Part shown: piece after piece, positions 7,063 to 15,693 of the stretch
How positions within the stretch are numbered: the stretch's first letter is position 1
Layout: every line of letters begins with the position of its first letter
DNA from: Pseudomonas alkylphenolica
GTDB taxonomy: Bacteria > Pseudomonadota > Gammaproteobacteria > Pseudomonadales > Pseudomonadaceae
Assembly: GCF_004025535.1 (NCBI RefSeq)
Contig: NZ_QJRG01000042.1
Span: 62,001 to 126,000, forward strand
Direction of reading: 5' to 3'
DNA: 64,000 bases
Notes under the pieces: generated by a model
Databases searched by the model: none
What the model was told of the DNA's origin: nothing
What the model saw: the letters and a program-made list of their open reading frames with translations, nothing else
Program-made: the position numbers and the translations under genes

Positions 7063-8403
7063 TCAAATGTGATAGATCATGCTCGGGTCCAGCCAAAGCC
7101 ATATGGCGAGCGCCATGAGCAAGATCCAGGAAACGACGCGGACGAAGATCGACGCGGACTGCCGCTTACCCGTCTCTGACCCAGGCCCGACGACTGACGT
7201 GAACAATTCTGGCGACTCGATCCACTCGGCGATCTTCTCCAGAACGACTTGGTCGTTGTAGAAGAAGCTGTGACGTTTTCCTGGTTTGGCCCGGCTTCGC
7301 GCCATCCAGAACGACCACTTTGGACCGAAACCGGGTGATTTTCTGTCATGAATATCCAGCAACCAATTCAGCCAAAGAGACATTTCTCCATAGCCGTATT
7401 GGTGAAGTCTGATAAGAGGCCAGAGGATCATCAGGCCATGAAGCAAAATAGACAACGCAAGCACCCATAAAAGTCCCCAGAACTGAAATGTCACAATCCC
7501 GTAGATTGAGTTGATCAGAAATCCAAAGACGTCCGGAGTTCTTTCATAGAACAGATACAAGCGTTTCAAAAGAACGGCAAAGCCGAGCACGAATGAAATA
7601 TAAATAGCCGGCCGAATGGCGTAAGACAAAACGTCGTGGGCGAAATGCGCGAGCCCACCTAGGCCACGCAGTATTCGCAGGTATATGCGTGCTTCGTCAA
7701 AGTCGACGGAAATAGCAAATAGCCTTAGGTCCCATAAAAAGCAATAGGGCTCGCGCATAGAAGCGTAAAGAATACGCTGCTTGGCCCTGGCTTTCTTCAA
7801 GGGGGCAGCGATTAACGCGCGCAGAGAACTTTTTCCCAAGCGCAGCTTGGTGGAAAACAACACAAGCCCAATGAACAGGAGGAGACAGAAAACATCGACT
7901 GCACTGATTGCAGTGATTGCGTTGACTGCGTCGTACGCTAAGCTCACCACTCCCAGCAGTAAAAAGGCACCTGTCCACAGCCCTACGAGCCAAAGGTTTC
8001 GACCAAGTTTAACGATTTCTTCATACACACGGACCGGTACTCTCAGGTCTCGTCGCCGGGAGTGAATGAAGGGAGTGCCTAGTGTAATGACGCCACTTAA
8101 AGAGCTTCGAACCCGTTCGTTTTCACATGCGTGAAGTGCGATCGTTCCACCGTGACTGTGCGCAATGATGAAGTGCTTGGCATCTGGATGTTCTTGATGT
8201 TGCTGCAGTAATACCTGGACAATGTCATCCGATGCCTTCAAACGCCCCTTATGTGTGTTGATCCCGGGCCATTTCGGCGCAGTGATGAGGCAGCCAGGAA
8301 ATCGGCTCTCCAGGAACCTCCACATCAATGAGTCGGTTCGGATCCAGGCGGCTTTCGGACTGAACGTTCCGTGGATCAACGTAAATACAAAGGGCGGTTT
8401 CAT
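7063..8403 (-). CDS. Membrane-anchored alpha/beta hydrolase
   Basis: Protein of 446 residues. The N-terminal 130 residues form an alpha/beta-hydrolase start: LIHGTFSP (oxyanion-type HG at 11-12), then IIAHSHGGTIALHA with a nucleophile-elbow Ser83 in AHSHGG, and GVITLGTPF, as in lipases and PGAP1-like proteins. It then departs from the fold: about 230 residues hold several hydrophobic membrane segments (near 138-160, 165-185, 255-278, and 290-330 as two segments). A hydrophilic segment with RHSFFYNDQVVLEKIAEWI (a possible catalytic His region) and a last TM helix end the protein. A GGGGA site precedes the ATG. Base composition is visibly lower in G+C than the flanking clusters. Substrate unknown. 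Confidence 0.75.
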   Translation of the reverse strand: MKPPFVFTLIHGTFSPKAAWIRTDSLMWRFLESRFPGCLITAPKWPGINTHKGRLKASDDIVQVLLQQHQEHPDAKHFIIAHSHGGTIALHACENERVRSSLSGVITLGTPFIHSRRRDLRVPVRVYEEIVKLGRNLWLVGLWTGAFLLLGVVSLAYDAVNAITAISAVDVFCLLLFIGLVLFSTKLRLGKSSLRALIAAPLKKARAKQRILYASMREPYCFLWDLRLFAISVDFDEARIYLRILRGLGGLAHFAHDVLSYAIRPAIYISFVLGFAVLLKRLYLFYERTPDVFGFLINSIYGIVTFQFWGLLWVLALSILLHGLMILWPLIRLHQYGYGEMSLWLNWLLDIHDRKSPGFGPKWSFWMARSRAKPGKRHSFFYNDQVVLEKIAEWIESPELFTSVVGPGSETGKRQSASIFVRVVSWILLMALAIWLWLDPSMIYHI

Positions 8404-8794
8404 GCATCTTCCCCTGAATGACCGCCGGGTCCGTTAGCGATGCCAGGCTGGTGATCCTCAATCGAGTCAATGTCACAGAAATAACGGTAGACGATCCTCT
8501 TAAGCAAAAAGGTGAGTCTGACGAATGAAGGCTGTTTGTCACTCAAAACGGGGGTGACATGTAACTGGTGCCGTTTGCCGATTCCTATCCATGGTGAGCG
8601 TCCGTTTCTGGCCGGGAGCAGACCAACAGAAGCGACTGCCTTTAGTCGATTGCTGCCACTATTGTCGGGGAAATATGCGAACTTCGACCCACCTCTCGCG
8701 CCACAAACCGGATTGCCCCACCGCAGTCCCGCCACCCTCCCCCAGACACCGCACAACCAGCGACCACGCTGGCTGAGCGGCTTGGCATCTTTTT
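8404..8794. other. Gene-free stretch with a degenerate dispersed element
   Basis: About 390 bases between the hydrolase start and the AAHS transporter stop. The part at about 8588-8665 (GCGTCCGTTTCTGGCCGGGAGCAG, then ...CGATTGCTGCC) resembles a degenerate intergenic element also recognisable near 26350. Open frames here show no family resemblance. Confidence 0.35.
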
Positions 8795-10144
8795 TCAAGT
8801 TGCGTCTGTATGACTGACCAGCCCCTTGATCAGAACCGCGGCCGTTGCCAGGACTGCCGGCAGCACCAAGGCGGCGAGCACTTGCTCGAAACTCCAGCCC
8901 ATCCCCAGCAGTGAAGCTCCGGCCCAGGCGCCGAGGATGGCACCGAAACGGCCGATGCCGAGCATCCACGACACCCCGGTGGCGCGCATCTGGGTCGGGT
9001 AGAAGCGCGCGGCCAGTGAAGGCATCGCCGATTGCGCGCCGTTGATGCACATGCCCGCCAGCAGTACCAGGCTGGCCAGCAAAGTGACCTGGCTCAGGCT
9101 CTGGCCCACGCAGTAGGCGAACACCCCGGCCAGCAGGTAGAAGCCACCGATGACCTTGTGCGGATTCCAGCGATCCATGGCCCAGCCCACAGCCACTGCG
9201 CTCAGCACGCCGCCGAACTGGAACAGCGCGCCAATGAAGGCGGCCTGCTCCAGGCTGGCGCCGCCGTCGCGCAACAGGGTCGGCAGCCAGCTGGTCAGCA
9301 GGTAGACGATGACCAGTCCCATGAAATAGGTCAGCCAGAGCAGCAAGGTGCCGGCGCTGTACTGCCCGGTCAACAGCAGGCGGAACACGTTGCCGCCCTG
9401 CACCGTCTGTTGCTCCGGCACGCTAAAGGCATGCGCCATGGCAACCTCGTCCGGGGCGATCGGTGCCAGCACCTTTCGTACGTGTTTCTCATCGCGATTG
9501 CGTACCACCAGAAAGCGCGCCGACTCGGGCAGGCGAAACAACAGCACCGCAGACAGCAGCAGCGGCAGCACGCCACCGAGCAGCAGCAGGCTGTGCCAGC
9601 CATAGGCCGGAATCAGCTTGGCCGAGATGAAACCGCCACTGGCCATGCCCAGGTTGAAGCCGCAAAACATGCTGGTGACCAGTAGCGACTTGTGGCGTTC
9701 GGGGGTGTATTCGGACAGCAAGGTAGTGGCATTGGGCATCGCTGCGCCCAGGCCGATACCGGTGAGCAGGCGCAGTACCAGCAGTTGCTCGACCGAGCCA
9801 CTGAAGGCCGAGAGCAGGCTGAAGATACCGAACAGCAGCACCGCCGTTACAAGCACCAACTTGCGGCCGAAGCGGTCGGCAAGCGGCCCTGAGCCGAGGG
9901 CACCGAACACCATACCGATCAGCGCGGTGCTCATCACCGGGCCGAGGCTGGCGCGGTCTATCCCCCAGTCCTGACTCAGCGCCGGGGCGATGAAGCCCAT
10001 GGCCGCCGTGTCCAGGCCATCGAGAAAAACAATGAGAAAGCACAGCAGCACGATGCGCCACTGATAGCGCGACAAGGGCTGGCGGTTGATAAAGGACTGC
10101 ACATCCAGACTGGAGGTGCCGGTAAGCCGGGTAGCATTGTTCAT
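8795..10144 (-). CDS. MFS transporter, aromatic acid:H+ symporter (AAHS) family
   Basis: Twelve-TM inner-membrane transporter of about 449 residues. After a hydrophilic start (DVQSFINRQPLSRYQW) TM1 reads IVLLCFLIVFLDGLDTAAMGFIAPAL; the DGLDTAAMGF segment in TM1 and GPLADRFGRK between TM2 and TM3 are AAHS/PcaK-like signatures. RLLTGIGLGAAMPNATTLLSEY and RFLVVRNRDEKHVR follow. The start at 10144 has AGGA 6 nt upstream and is preferred over 10180. It is downstream of a TorF-type porin and an exported amidohydrolase on the same strand, with gaps of about 97 bases, so the three probably serve one substrate, possibly an aromatic acid freed by the amidohydrolase. Confidence 0.88.
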   Translation of the reverse strand: MNNATRLTGTSSLDVQSFINRQPLSRYQWRIVLLCFLIVFLDGLDTAAMGFIAPALSQDWGIDRASLGPVMSTALIGMVFGALGSGPLADRFGRKLVLVTAVLLFGIFSLLSAFSGSVEQLLVLRLLTGIGLGAAMPNATTLLSEYTPERHKSLLVTSMFCGFNLGMASGGFISAKLIPAYGWHSLLLLGGVLPLLLSAVLLFRLPESARFLVVRNRDEKHVRKVLAPIAPDEVAMAHAFSVPEQQTVQGGNVFRLLLTGQYSAGTLLLWLTYFMGLVIVYLLTSWLPTLLRDGGASLEQAAFIGALFQFGGVLSAVAVGWAMDRWNPHKVIGGFYLLAGVFAYCVGQSLSQVTLLASLVLLAGMCINGAQSAMPSLAARFYPTQMRATGVSWMLGIGRFGAILGAWAGASLLGMGWSFEQVLAALVLPAVLATAAVLIKGLVSHTDAT

Positions 10145-10240
10145 GGAAAATCCTGTAGTGCTTGTTATCGCGCCGGGCATGCGTAACGGCGGTGCAGTGG
10201 ACCAGGGCGCAGCGGGCCCTGGTGCCTCTTTGCGCAGCGC

Positions 10241-10993
10241 TTAAAACTCCTTGCGCACGCTCGCCACCACGGTGGCGGTACAGACGTCGTCGAAGCCGTA
10301 GGAGCTGGCGCATTCGGTTTTCGACAGGTCGGTATCGATGTAGCTCAGGCCCCAGGTCACGCCCAAAAAGTCACGAGTGATCTTGGCTTCCCACTCGTGG
10401 TAGGAATCTTTCGAGTCGCCGCTCGACGACCAGAACATCGGGTCTTTGAAGTCCATCCGGCCATAACGCAGCTCCAGGCCGACCTCGAGCGGGAGCTGGG
10501 TCTCGTAGCCGACCCAGCTGTAGAGGGAGTCCTGGTCCTCGCCGTGGATGGTGGGCGCATCGCTGGAGTAGAAGGCTGCCACCTTGAAGCCGTAGGCGCC
10601 CAGCACCGCATAGGTCTCGGACTGGTTGAAACCGCTGGTTTTCGGATAGGCATACTTGATGTAGCCGAGGTCCAGCGACAGCGCTTCTGTGGGCTGCCAG
10701 TACCAGCCGCCGAAATAGTCCACTTCCTGGCGGGTGTCGATATCGAAGCCGAAATCGACGTTGGAGGTCCAGGCACCTACATACAGGCCGCTGGAATGGC
10801 CCAGTACAACACCGGCCTGCAGCGCCGGGTCGCCTTGAGTCTGCGAAATACCACGCGTGCGATAGTCGCTGGCGGCGGTCACGTCGAGTTTCAGGAAGAA
10901 ATCATCATTGAGCGCCAGCGCCTGGCTCTGGGGCGCGATGGCACAAAGTCCGGCCATCAGGGCGATGCTGGCTGCTAGGTTGTTGCTGTTCAT
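10241..10993 (-). CDS. TorF-family putative porin
   Basis: Outer-membrane beta-barrel protein of 250 residues. The start at 10993 (GAGG 5 nt upstream) gives a signal peptide cleaved after about Ala26 (SQALA). The mature start LKLDVTAASDYRTRGISQTQGDPALQAGV is typical of the TorF/Gcw_chp family. Alternating beta strands follow (LYVGAWTSNVDFG, EVDYFGGWYWQ, LSLDLGYIKYAYP), and the last residues VVASVRKEF end in a terminal Phe, as outer-membrane barrels do. It lies between an amidohydrolase and an AAHS transporter, so it may be the outer-membrane route for their substrate. Confidence 0.85.
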   Translation of the reverse strand: MNSNNLAASIALMAGLCAIAPQSQALALNDDFFLKLDVTAASDYRTRGISQTQGDPALQAGVVLGHSSGLYVGAWTSNVDFGFDIDTRQEVDYFGGWYWQPTEALSLDLGYIKYAYPKTSGFNQSETYAVLGAYGFKVAAFYSSDAPTIHGEDQDSLYSWVGYETQLPLEVGLELRYGRMDFKDPMFWSSSGDSKDSYHEWEAKITRDFLGVTWGLSYIDTDLSKTECASSYGFDDVCTATVVASVRKEF

Positions 10994-11091
10994 GGTCGCC
11001 TCGTTTTTTAGTTGTAGTTGGCAGTGTTTCGGGCAATAGGGGGCCGCACCCCGCCCCATTCCCGGGGCAAGATGGGGTGTGTCTCAGGGGG

Positions 11092-12834
11092 TTACTTGGC
11101 GGGGGTGTAAACCGGCTGACCGCCGAAGTAGGTAGCCAGTACCTGTGTTTCACTCACGTCCTTGTCACTGACCGTGAGCACGTCGCGATCGAGGATGACG
11201 AAGTCGGCTTGCTTGCCCTTGCTCAGGGAGCCGATCTGCTGCTCCAGGCCGATGGTCTTGGCAGCGTTGATGGTGTAGGCGTACAGCATGGTCTCGCGGT
11301 CCAGGCTTTCTTCGGCGTTCAGCACGCCCTTGGGGCCTTCGCGGGAAGCGGCCTGAGCGATCGCCAGCCAGGGGTTGGGGCTGGAGACCGGCCAGTCGCT
11401 GGCGCCGGCGATGGTCGCGCCATGCTTGAGCAGCGAGCGCGCCGGGTACTGGTAGCGATACGCTGCCGAGTCGACGTAGGGCTTGACCATATCCAGGGTG
11501 TACTCGTCGCCGGCGGCCCACAGCAGTTGCATGGACGCGATCACGTTGAGCGGCTTGAAGCGGGCGAACTCCGTCGGGTTGACCAGCTGCAGGTGGGTGA
11601 TCGAATGGGTGATACCACTGTTGCCAGCCTTGCGCGCCTGCTCGATGCCATTGAGCGATTCACGCACGGCGCGGTCGCCGATGGCATGGACATGCACCAG
11701 CCAGCCGCGCTTGTCGGCCGCCGTGACCAGCTCGCCGAAGTGCTGCGGGTCCAGCAGCAGCTCGCCGCTTTTGTGACTGTTGCTGTAGTGGTCGAGCAGT
11801 GCCGCACTCTGCGCCGGGTACTCCAGCACGCCGTCGGCGAACACCTTGATCCCGGGCAGGGTCAGGTTGGGAATGCCGGTGAACTGCTGGCGCACCTTGT
11901 CGATGGTGTCCAGGTCGGCCGGGCGGCTTTTCGGGTTGACCACCAGCAGCGCGGCCACGTGCGCGGTCAGCCCGCCTTTCTCCGCCAGCGCCTTGTAGGC
12001 CGGTAGCACGCCGACGGTTTTCTCGGTGGGCTTGATGGCGAACATCGCTTCGCCGGGCGCACCGTTGGCGGCCGGGTCCATCCAGGCGGTAATGCCGAAG
12101 CTGTTGTTGTAGTGCACCGCAGCTTCGGCCGCGCGCAGCAGGCCGGCGGCATCGACCGGTGGCAGCACGGCGGCGACACGGTCCCAGCCCGCGTCCACCA
12201 GAAAGCCGCTTGGCTCGCCGTTTTTCAGGGTGCCGATGGTGGCGCTGTCCGCCTTGCTCAGGCCGGCAACCAGTGCCTTGTCGATTCCCGCACGCTTGAG
12301 CATGGCATTGTTGGCCCAGGCGGTATGGTGGTCGCCGCCGACGAAGACGATCGGGGTGTTTGCCCACTCACCGTGGTTGAAACGCTCGCCGAACGCCTGC
12401 GCCTTGGACCAGTCGCTGGAGTTCATGCCCACCACCTGGAGGAACTCACCCAGCTTGGCGCGGCCATCAGCGCGCCAGGTGCGCAGGCGCTGTTCCAGCT
12501 CGTCGACGCTGACCGATTCGCCCTCCATGTTCGCCGCCGCAAGCTCCAGGCCGCCGAACACCGAGTGGGAGTGGGAGTCGATCAGGCCAGGCGTGACGCG
12601 CTTGCCTGCCAGATCGATGACCTGAGTGGCGTTGTCAGCGAAGCCACGCACCTCGTCGTCGCTGCCCACGGCGACGATTTTGCCGTGGTCAACGGCGATG
12701 GCCTGAACCTGGGGGTTGGCCGGGTCGGCGGTGAAGATCTTGCCGTTGACCAGTATCAAGTCTGCCGCCGCCATGGATTCCGATGAGGAAAAAGCGACTG
12801 CCAGTGCCAGTAGCGCCGGAACGAACCGAATCAT
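11092..12834 (-). CDS. Exported amidohydrolase (Amidohydro_3 / YtcJ-like)
   Basis: Metal-dependent amidohydrolase of 580 residues with a signal peptide (MIRFVPALLALAVAFSSSESMAAA), so it acts in the periplasm or envelope. The start at 12834 has AGAGGG 6 nt upstream. The N-terminal beta sandwich ADLILVNGKIFTADP is followed by the TIM barrel. GLIDSHSHSVFGG carries the first metal-binding HxH, HVHAIGDRAVRESL and IASDWPVSSPNPW carry later His/Asp ligands, and the C-terminus GSLSKGKQADFVILDRD closes the composite domain. The family includes enzymes that hydrolyse N-substituted amides and formamides. The gene begins a probable operon with a porin and an AAHS transporter and is divergent from a LysR regulator. 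Confidence 0.88.
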   Translation of the reverse strand: MIRFVPALLALAVAFSSSESMAAADLILVNGKIFTADPANPQVQAIAVDHGKIVAVGSDDEVRGFADNATQVIDLAGKRVTPGLIDSHSHSVFGGLELAAANMEGESVSVDELEQRLRTWRADGRAKLGEFLQVVGMNSSDWSKAQAFGERFNHGEWANTPIVFVGGDHHTAWANNAMLKRAGIDKALVAGLSKADSATIGTLKNGEPSGFLVDAGWDRVAAVLPPVDAAGLLRAAEAAVHYNNSFGITAWMDPAANGAPGEAMFAIKPTEKTVGVLPAYKALAEKGGLTAHVAALLVVNPKSRPADLDTIDKVRQQFTGIPNLTLPGIKVFADGVLEYPAQSAALLDHYSNSHKSGELLLDPQHFGELVTAADKRGWLVHVHAIGDRAVRESLNGIEQARKAGNSGITHSITHLQLVNPTEFARFKPLNVIASMQLLWAAGDEYTLDMVKPYVDSAAYRYQYPARSLLKHGATIAGASDWPVSSPNPWLAIAQAASREGPKGVLNAEESLDRETMLYAYTINAAKTIGLEQQIGSLSKGKQADFVILDRDVLTVSDKDVSETQVLATYFGGQPVYTPAK

Positions 12835-12908
12835 GTGCTGCCCTCTTGTAGTTGTTGGCGACGGCGAGACTATCTGTGTCATGCTATTTCCAGAATGGCC
12901 ACTTCGCT

Positions 12909-12920
12909 AAAAAGCTTTTT
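12909..12920. promoter_or_regulatory. Perfect 12-base palindrome in LysR divergent promoter region
   Basis: AAAAAGCTTTTT lies 17 bases before the LysR start, in the 103-base region shared with the amidohydrolase operon. LysR proteins usually bind dyads in such regions. The T-N11-A form is not obvious here, so binding is inference only. Confidence 0.25.
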
Positions 12921-12937
12921 GCCAGTTTGGAAAAAAT

Positions 12938-13855
12938 ATGGACACGCTCGGTGCGATATCGATGTTTGTTGCCACGGCTGATCAGGGCAGTTTCAGCCGT
13001 GCGGCAGAAATGCTGGGCAAGACGCCTTCGGCCCTGACCAAGGCCGTCAGCATGCTGGAAAAGCAACTGGGTACCCTGCTGTTCGAGCGCAGCACCCGGC
13101 GCATTGTGCTCACCGAGTCGGGCCGCCTCTACCTGGAGACGGCGCGGCAGGTCTTGCGTAGCCTGCATGAGGCCGGAGAAGAGATCAGTCAGCTGCATCA
13201 GGGGCTGTCCGGCACGTTGCGGATGACCGCGCCCCTGGCCTTCGAACGCGCCTTTCTGGGCGAAGTGTGCGCGGGTTTTCTGGAGGAATACCCGGATATC
13301 CAGTTGCGTGTCGAATTGTCCGATGACTTTGTCGACCTGATCGAGGCCGGCTACGACCTGGGCATCCGTCAGGGGCGCAGCGATCTGCCGGGGTTGATTG
13401 CGCGGGTGGTCGGCCAGAACCGCATCTTCCTCTGTGCCAGCCCGGAATACGTTGCGCGCAATCCGCTGCCGCTGTCGCCGCACACCTGTAACCAGCACGA
13501 CTGGTTGAAGTACCTTCACCCCGCGCTGGATATGAAGTTCTGGTGGGTCCAGTCGGAAGCAGGGAGGATTCGCCTGCCCTATCCGCAGCGGGTCCGCCTG
13601 GAAAGCGACAGCTATGATTTGCTGCTGCAGAATGCGCTGGCCGGGCGCGGCATCCTGCATACACCGCAATGGAGTGTGGACAGGTATTTGCGCGATGGGC
13701 GCCTGGTGCGGCTGATGGAGGATTACGTCATCGGGCCGGAGGCCTTCGGCGATGACATTCTGGCGGTCTATCCCAGCCATCGCCGCGCCAGCCGCAAGGT
13801 GCTCGCCTTCGTCGATTACCTGCAGACCCATCTGTCACACCTCAACAGTGCCTGA
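12938..13855 (+). CDS. LysR-family transcriptional regulator
   Basis: Regulator of 305 residues. The N-terminal helix-turn-helix is clear at residues 1-60 (MDTLGAISMFVATADQGSFSRAAEML, then SALTKAVSMLEKQLGTLLFERSTRRIVLTESG). The periplasmic-binding-like effector domain runs from about 90 to 300 (GTLRMTAPLAFERAFL, then LRVELSDDFVDLIEAGYDLGIRQG). It belongs to the LysR subgroup exemplified by DsdC/GcvA/CrgA-like proteins with the YDLGIR motif. It is divergent from the amidohydrolase/porin/AAHS operon, the usual arrangement for a LysR activator and its target. A polyamine-type binding protein follows 38 bases later on the same strand. Confidence 0.9.
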   Translation: MDTLGAISMFVATADQGSFSRAAEMLGKTPSALTKAVSMLEKQLGTLLFERSTRRIVLTESGRLYLETARQVLRSLHEAGEEISQLHQGLSGTLRMTAPLAFERAFLGEVCAGFLEEYPDIQLRVELSDDFVDLIEAGYDLGIRQGRSDLPGLIARVVGQNRIFLCASPEYVARNPLPLSPHTCNQHDWLKYLHPALDMKFWWVQSEAGRIRLPYPQRVRLESDSYDLLLQNALAGRGILHTPQWSVDRYLRDGRLVRLMEDYVIGPEAFGDDILAVYPSHRRASRKVLAFVDYLQTHLSHLNSA

Positions 13856-13893
13856 CTCAGGCTGCAGCAGGTACCCGTTATGGCGCAAGCATC

Positions 13894-15030
13894 ATGAAAC
13901 CTCCATTCGCACGGGCAGCGTCTGCCCGCTGGGCCAGTACGCTGCTGTCGATGCTGGTGCTGTGGGCCTCATTCGGCGGCTACTGCCACGCCGCTGGCAA
14001 CGTCAGAGAGCTGCGGGTGTACAACTGGGTCGAATACCTGCCGCAGTCGGTGCTGGAGGATTTTCAGCGCAGCACCGGGATCAAGGTCACCTATGACGTG
14101 TACGACACCGGTGAGGTGCTCGAAGCCAAGCTGCTCGCAGGTAACTCGGGCTACGACATCGTCTTCCCTTCGCACAACCAGCTACCCAAGCTGATCAAGG
14201 CGGGAGCCCTGGAGCCGCTCGACAAGACCCGACTGCCGAACTGGTCGCACCTGGACCCGGCGTTCCTGGTGGAGCTGGCCCGGATGGACCCGGACAACAG
14301 GTATGCCGTCCCCTACCTCTGGGGCACCACCACCATCGGCTACAACGTCGAAGCGGTGAAGAAGGTGCTGGGGCGTGACGTTTCCGAAACCGAGTCCTGG
14401 GGGCTGGTGTTCAAACCGGAAAACATAGCGCGCCTGAGTGCCTGCGGCGTGGCTTTTCCGGACTCCGGGGCCGAGGTTTATGCGCTAGCGCTTAACTATC
14501 TGGGACTGGACCCCGCGAGCACTAAGCCGGATGACTATTTCAAGGCGCAACAGCTGCTGATGCAGCTACGTCCGGGAATAAAATATTTCCACTCTTCGCG
14601 CTTTGTGACCGATCTCGCGTCCGGAGATATCTGCATCGCAGTCGGGTATTCGGGCGGGCTCATGCTTGCCAGGAGTACTGCCGAGGCGGCGCATAACGGC
14701 GTGCAGATAGCGATCGCATCACCCCGCGAAGGCGCATTGATGTGGGCCGACAACATGTCCATCGCGCAGGGGGCCAAGCACAAGGCGGAGGCAGAAGAAT
14801 TCATCAATTACATCCTGGAGCCCAGGGTCATTGCCAAGATCTCGATGGAAATTGGCTACGCAAATCCGAATGCAGACTTCTCCGCCTATGTTGATCCTGC
14901 GACGGCTGCAGAGAAAGGTCTTTTAATCTCGGCCCAGGCACGTAGCGGTTTGTTCTTGCAGCAGCCCATGCCACCAAAGGTCGATCGGTTTATAACTCGC
15001 CTGTGGATGGGGCTTCGCAATGGGAAGTGA
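13894..15030 (+). CDS. PotF-like polyamine ABC transporter substrate-binding protein
   Basis: Periplasmic solute-binding protein of 378 residues with a signal peptide ending near Ala34 (YCHAAGN). The mature part starts ELRVYNWVEYLPQSVLEDFQRSTGIKVTYDVYDT, the standard start of the PotF/SpuD/SpuE putrescine-spermidine binding family. NSGYDIVFPSHNQLPKLI, VPYLWGTTTIGYNVEAV and the late DNMSIAQGAKHKAEAEEFINYILEP follow family pattern. No ATPase or permease gene is adjacent, so it must feed a transporter encoded elsewhere or act as a sensor. The ribosome site is weak. It lies 38 bases after a LysR gene and may be co-transcribed with it. Ligand specificity was not resolved. Confidence 0.85.
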   Translation: MKPPFARAASARWASTLLSMLVLWASFGGYCHAAGNVRELRVYNWVEYLPQSVLEDFQRSTGIKVTYDVYDTGEVLEAKLLAGNSGYDIVFPSHNQLPKLIKAGALEPLDKTRLPNWSHLDPAFLVELARMDPDNRYAVPYLWGTTTIGYNVEAVKKVLGRDVSETESWGLVFKPENIARLSACGVAFPDSGAEVYALALNYLGLDPASTKPDDYFKAQQLLMQLRPGIKYFHSSRFVTDLASGDICIAVGYSGGLMLARSTAEAAHNGVQIAIASPREGALMWADNMSIAQGAKHKAEAEEFINYILEPRVIAKISMEIGYANPNADFSAYVDPATAAEKGLLISAQARSGLFLQQPMPPKVDRFITRLWMGLRNGK

Positions 15031-15124
15031 TGCAAGGTGTGCAGTGCCTGGCGGTTCCAGAGATTTCCTTCTGTACTGAGTCTTTATCGTCGCTGAGCCT
15101 GGCGTAATAGCTGGAGGCGTTGCC

Positions 15125-15679
15125 ATGAAAGCAATCGATGTGAAATCCCGATTCGAAGCAACGCTTCTTCGCCCGGCAAAGCCTGAAGACGGTAGGTCGT
15201 GGGCGTTCGTAGTACTGCCAAAAGACGCGAGCGAGCAGCTTCCCAGGCGTGGAAGGACATCCGTTGAAGGCACGCTCAATGGGCACCCTTTCCAGGCAAC
15301 CCTCGAGCCGGATGGCCAGCTGAGCCATTGGCTGCAGATAAGTACAGCGCTGCTCGAAGCCGCAGGTGCGGCCGTTGGGGATCTCGTTACATTTGAGCTG
15401 GCCCCTGTGAAGCAGGAGCCCGAGCCCGACATCCCGCCAGACTTTCAGGAGGCGCTGGCAGCCGCGCCTTCGGCGCGTTCAGTCTGGGACAGTACGACCA
15501 CCCTCGCACGCGTCGACTGGATTCACTGGATTACTTCAGCCAAGCAACTCAAGACGCGCGCAAAACGCATCGGCGATGCCTGCGACATGCTTGCATCGGG
15601 CAAGAAGCACGTGTGCTGTTTCGACCCGTCCGGTTACTACAGCAAGGCGTTCCGTGCGCCTGAGGCAGAACAGTTTTAA
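15125..15679 (+). CDS. DUF1905 / YdeI (OmdA-associated) family protein
   Basis: Cytosolic protein of 184 residues with two recognisable parts. Residues 7-95 match DUF1905 (FEATLLRPAKPEDGRSWAFVVLPKDASEQL, GRTSVEGTLNGHPFQATLEPDG, VGDLVTFEL). The C-terminal 110-184 resembles the bacteriocin-protection YdeI/OmpD-associated helix bundle, including HWITSAKQLKTRAKRIGDACDMLASGKKHVCCFDPSG. GGAGG lies 7 nt before the ATG. YdeI homologues have been linked to resistance against antimicrobial peptides, but the role here is not shown. It is convergent with a helicase gene 15 bases away and has no operon partner. Confidence 0.8.
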   Translation: MKAIDVKSRFEATLLRPAKPEDGRSWAFVVLPKDASEQLPRRGRTSVEGTLNGHPFQATLEPDGQLSHWLQISTALLEAAGAAVGDLVTFELAPVKQEPEPDIPPDFQEALAAAPSARSVWDSTTTLARVDWIHWITSAKQLKTRAKRIGDACDMLASGKKHVCCFDPSGYYSKAFRAPEAEQF

Positions 15680-15693
15680 AAGAATGATGCTGC

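Noticed and set aside
9032..9685. Plus-strand open frame of 217 codons opposite the AAHS transporter
   Set aside because: Very rich in Gln/His/Ala, as expected for the complement of a membrane-protein gene. No family resemblance.
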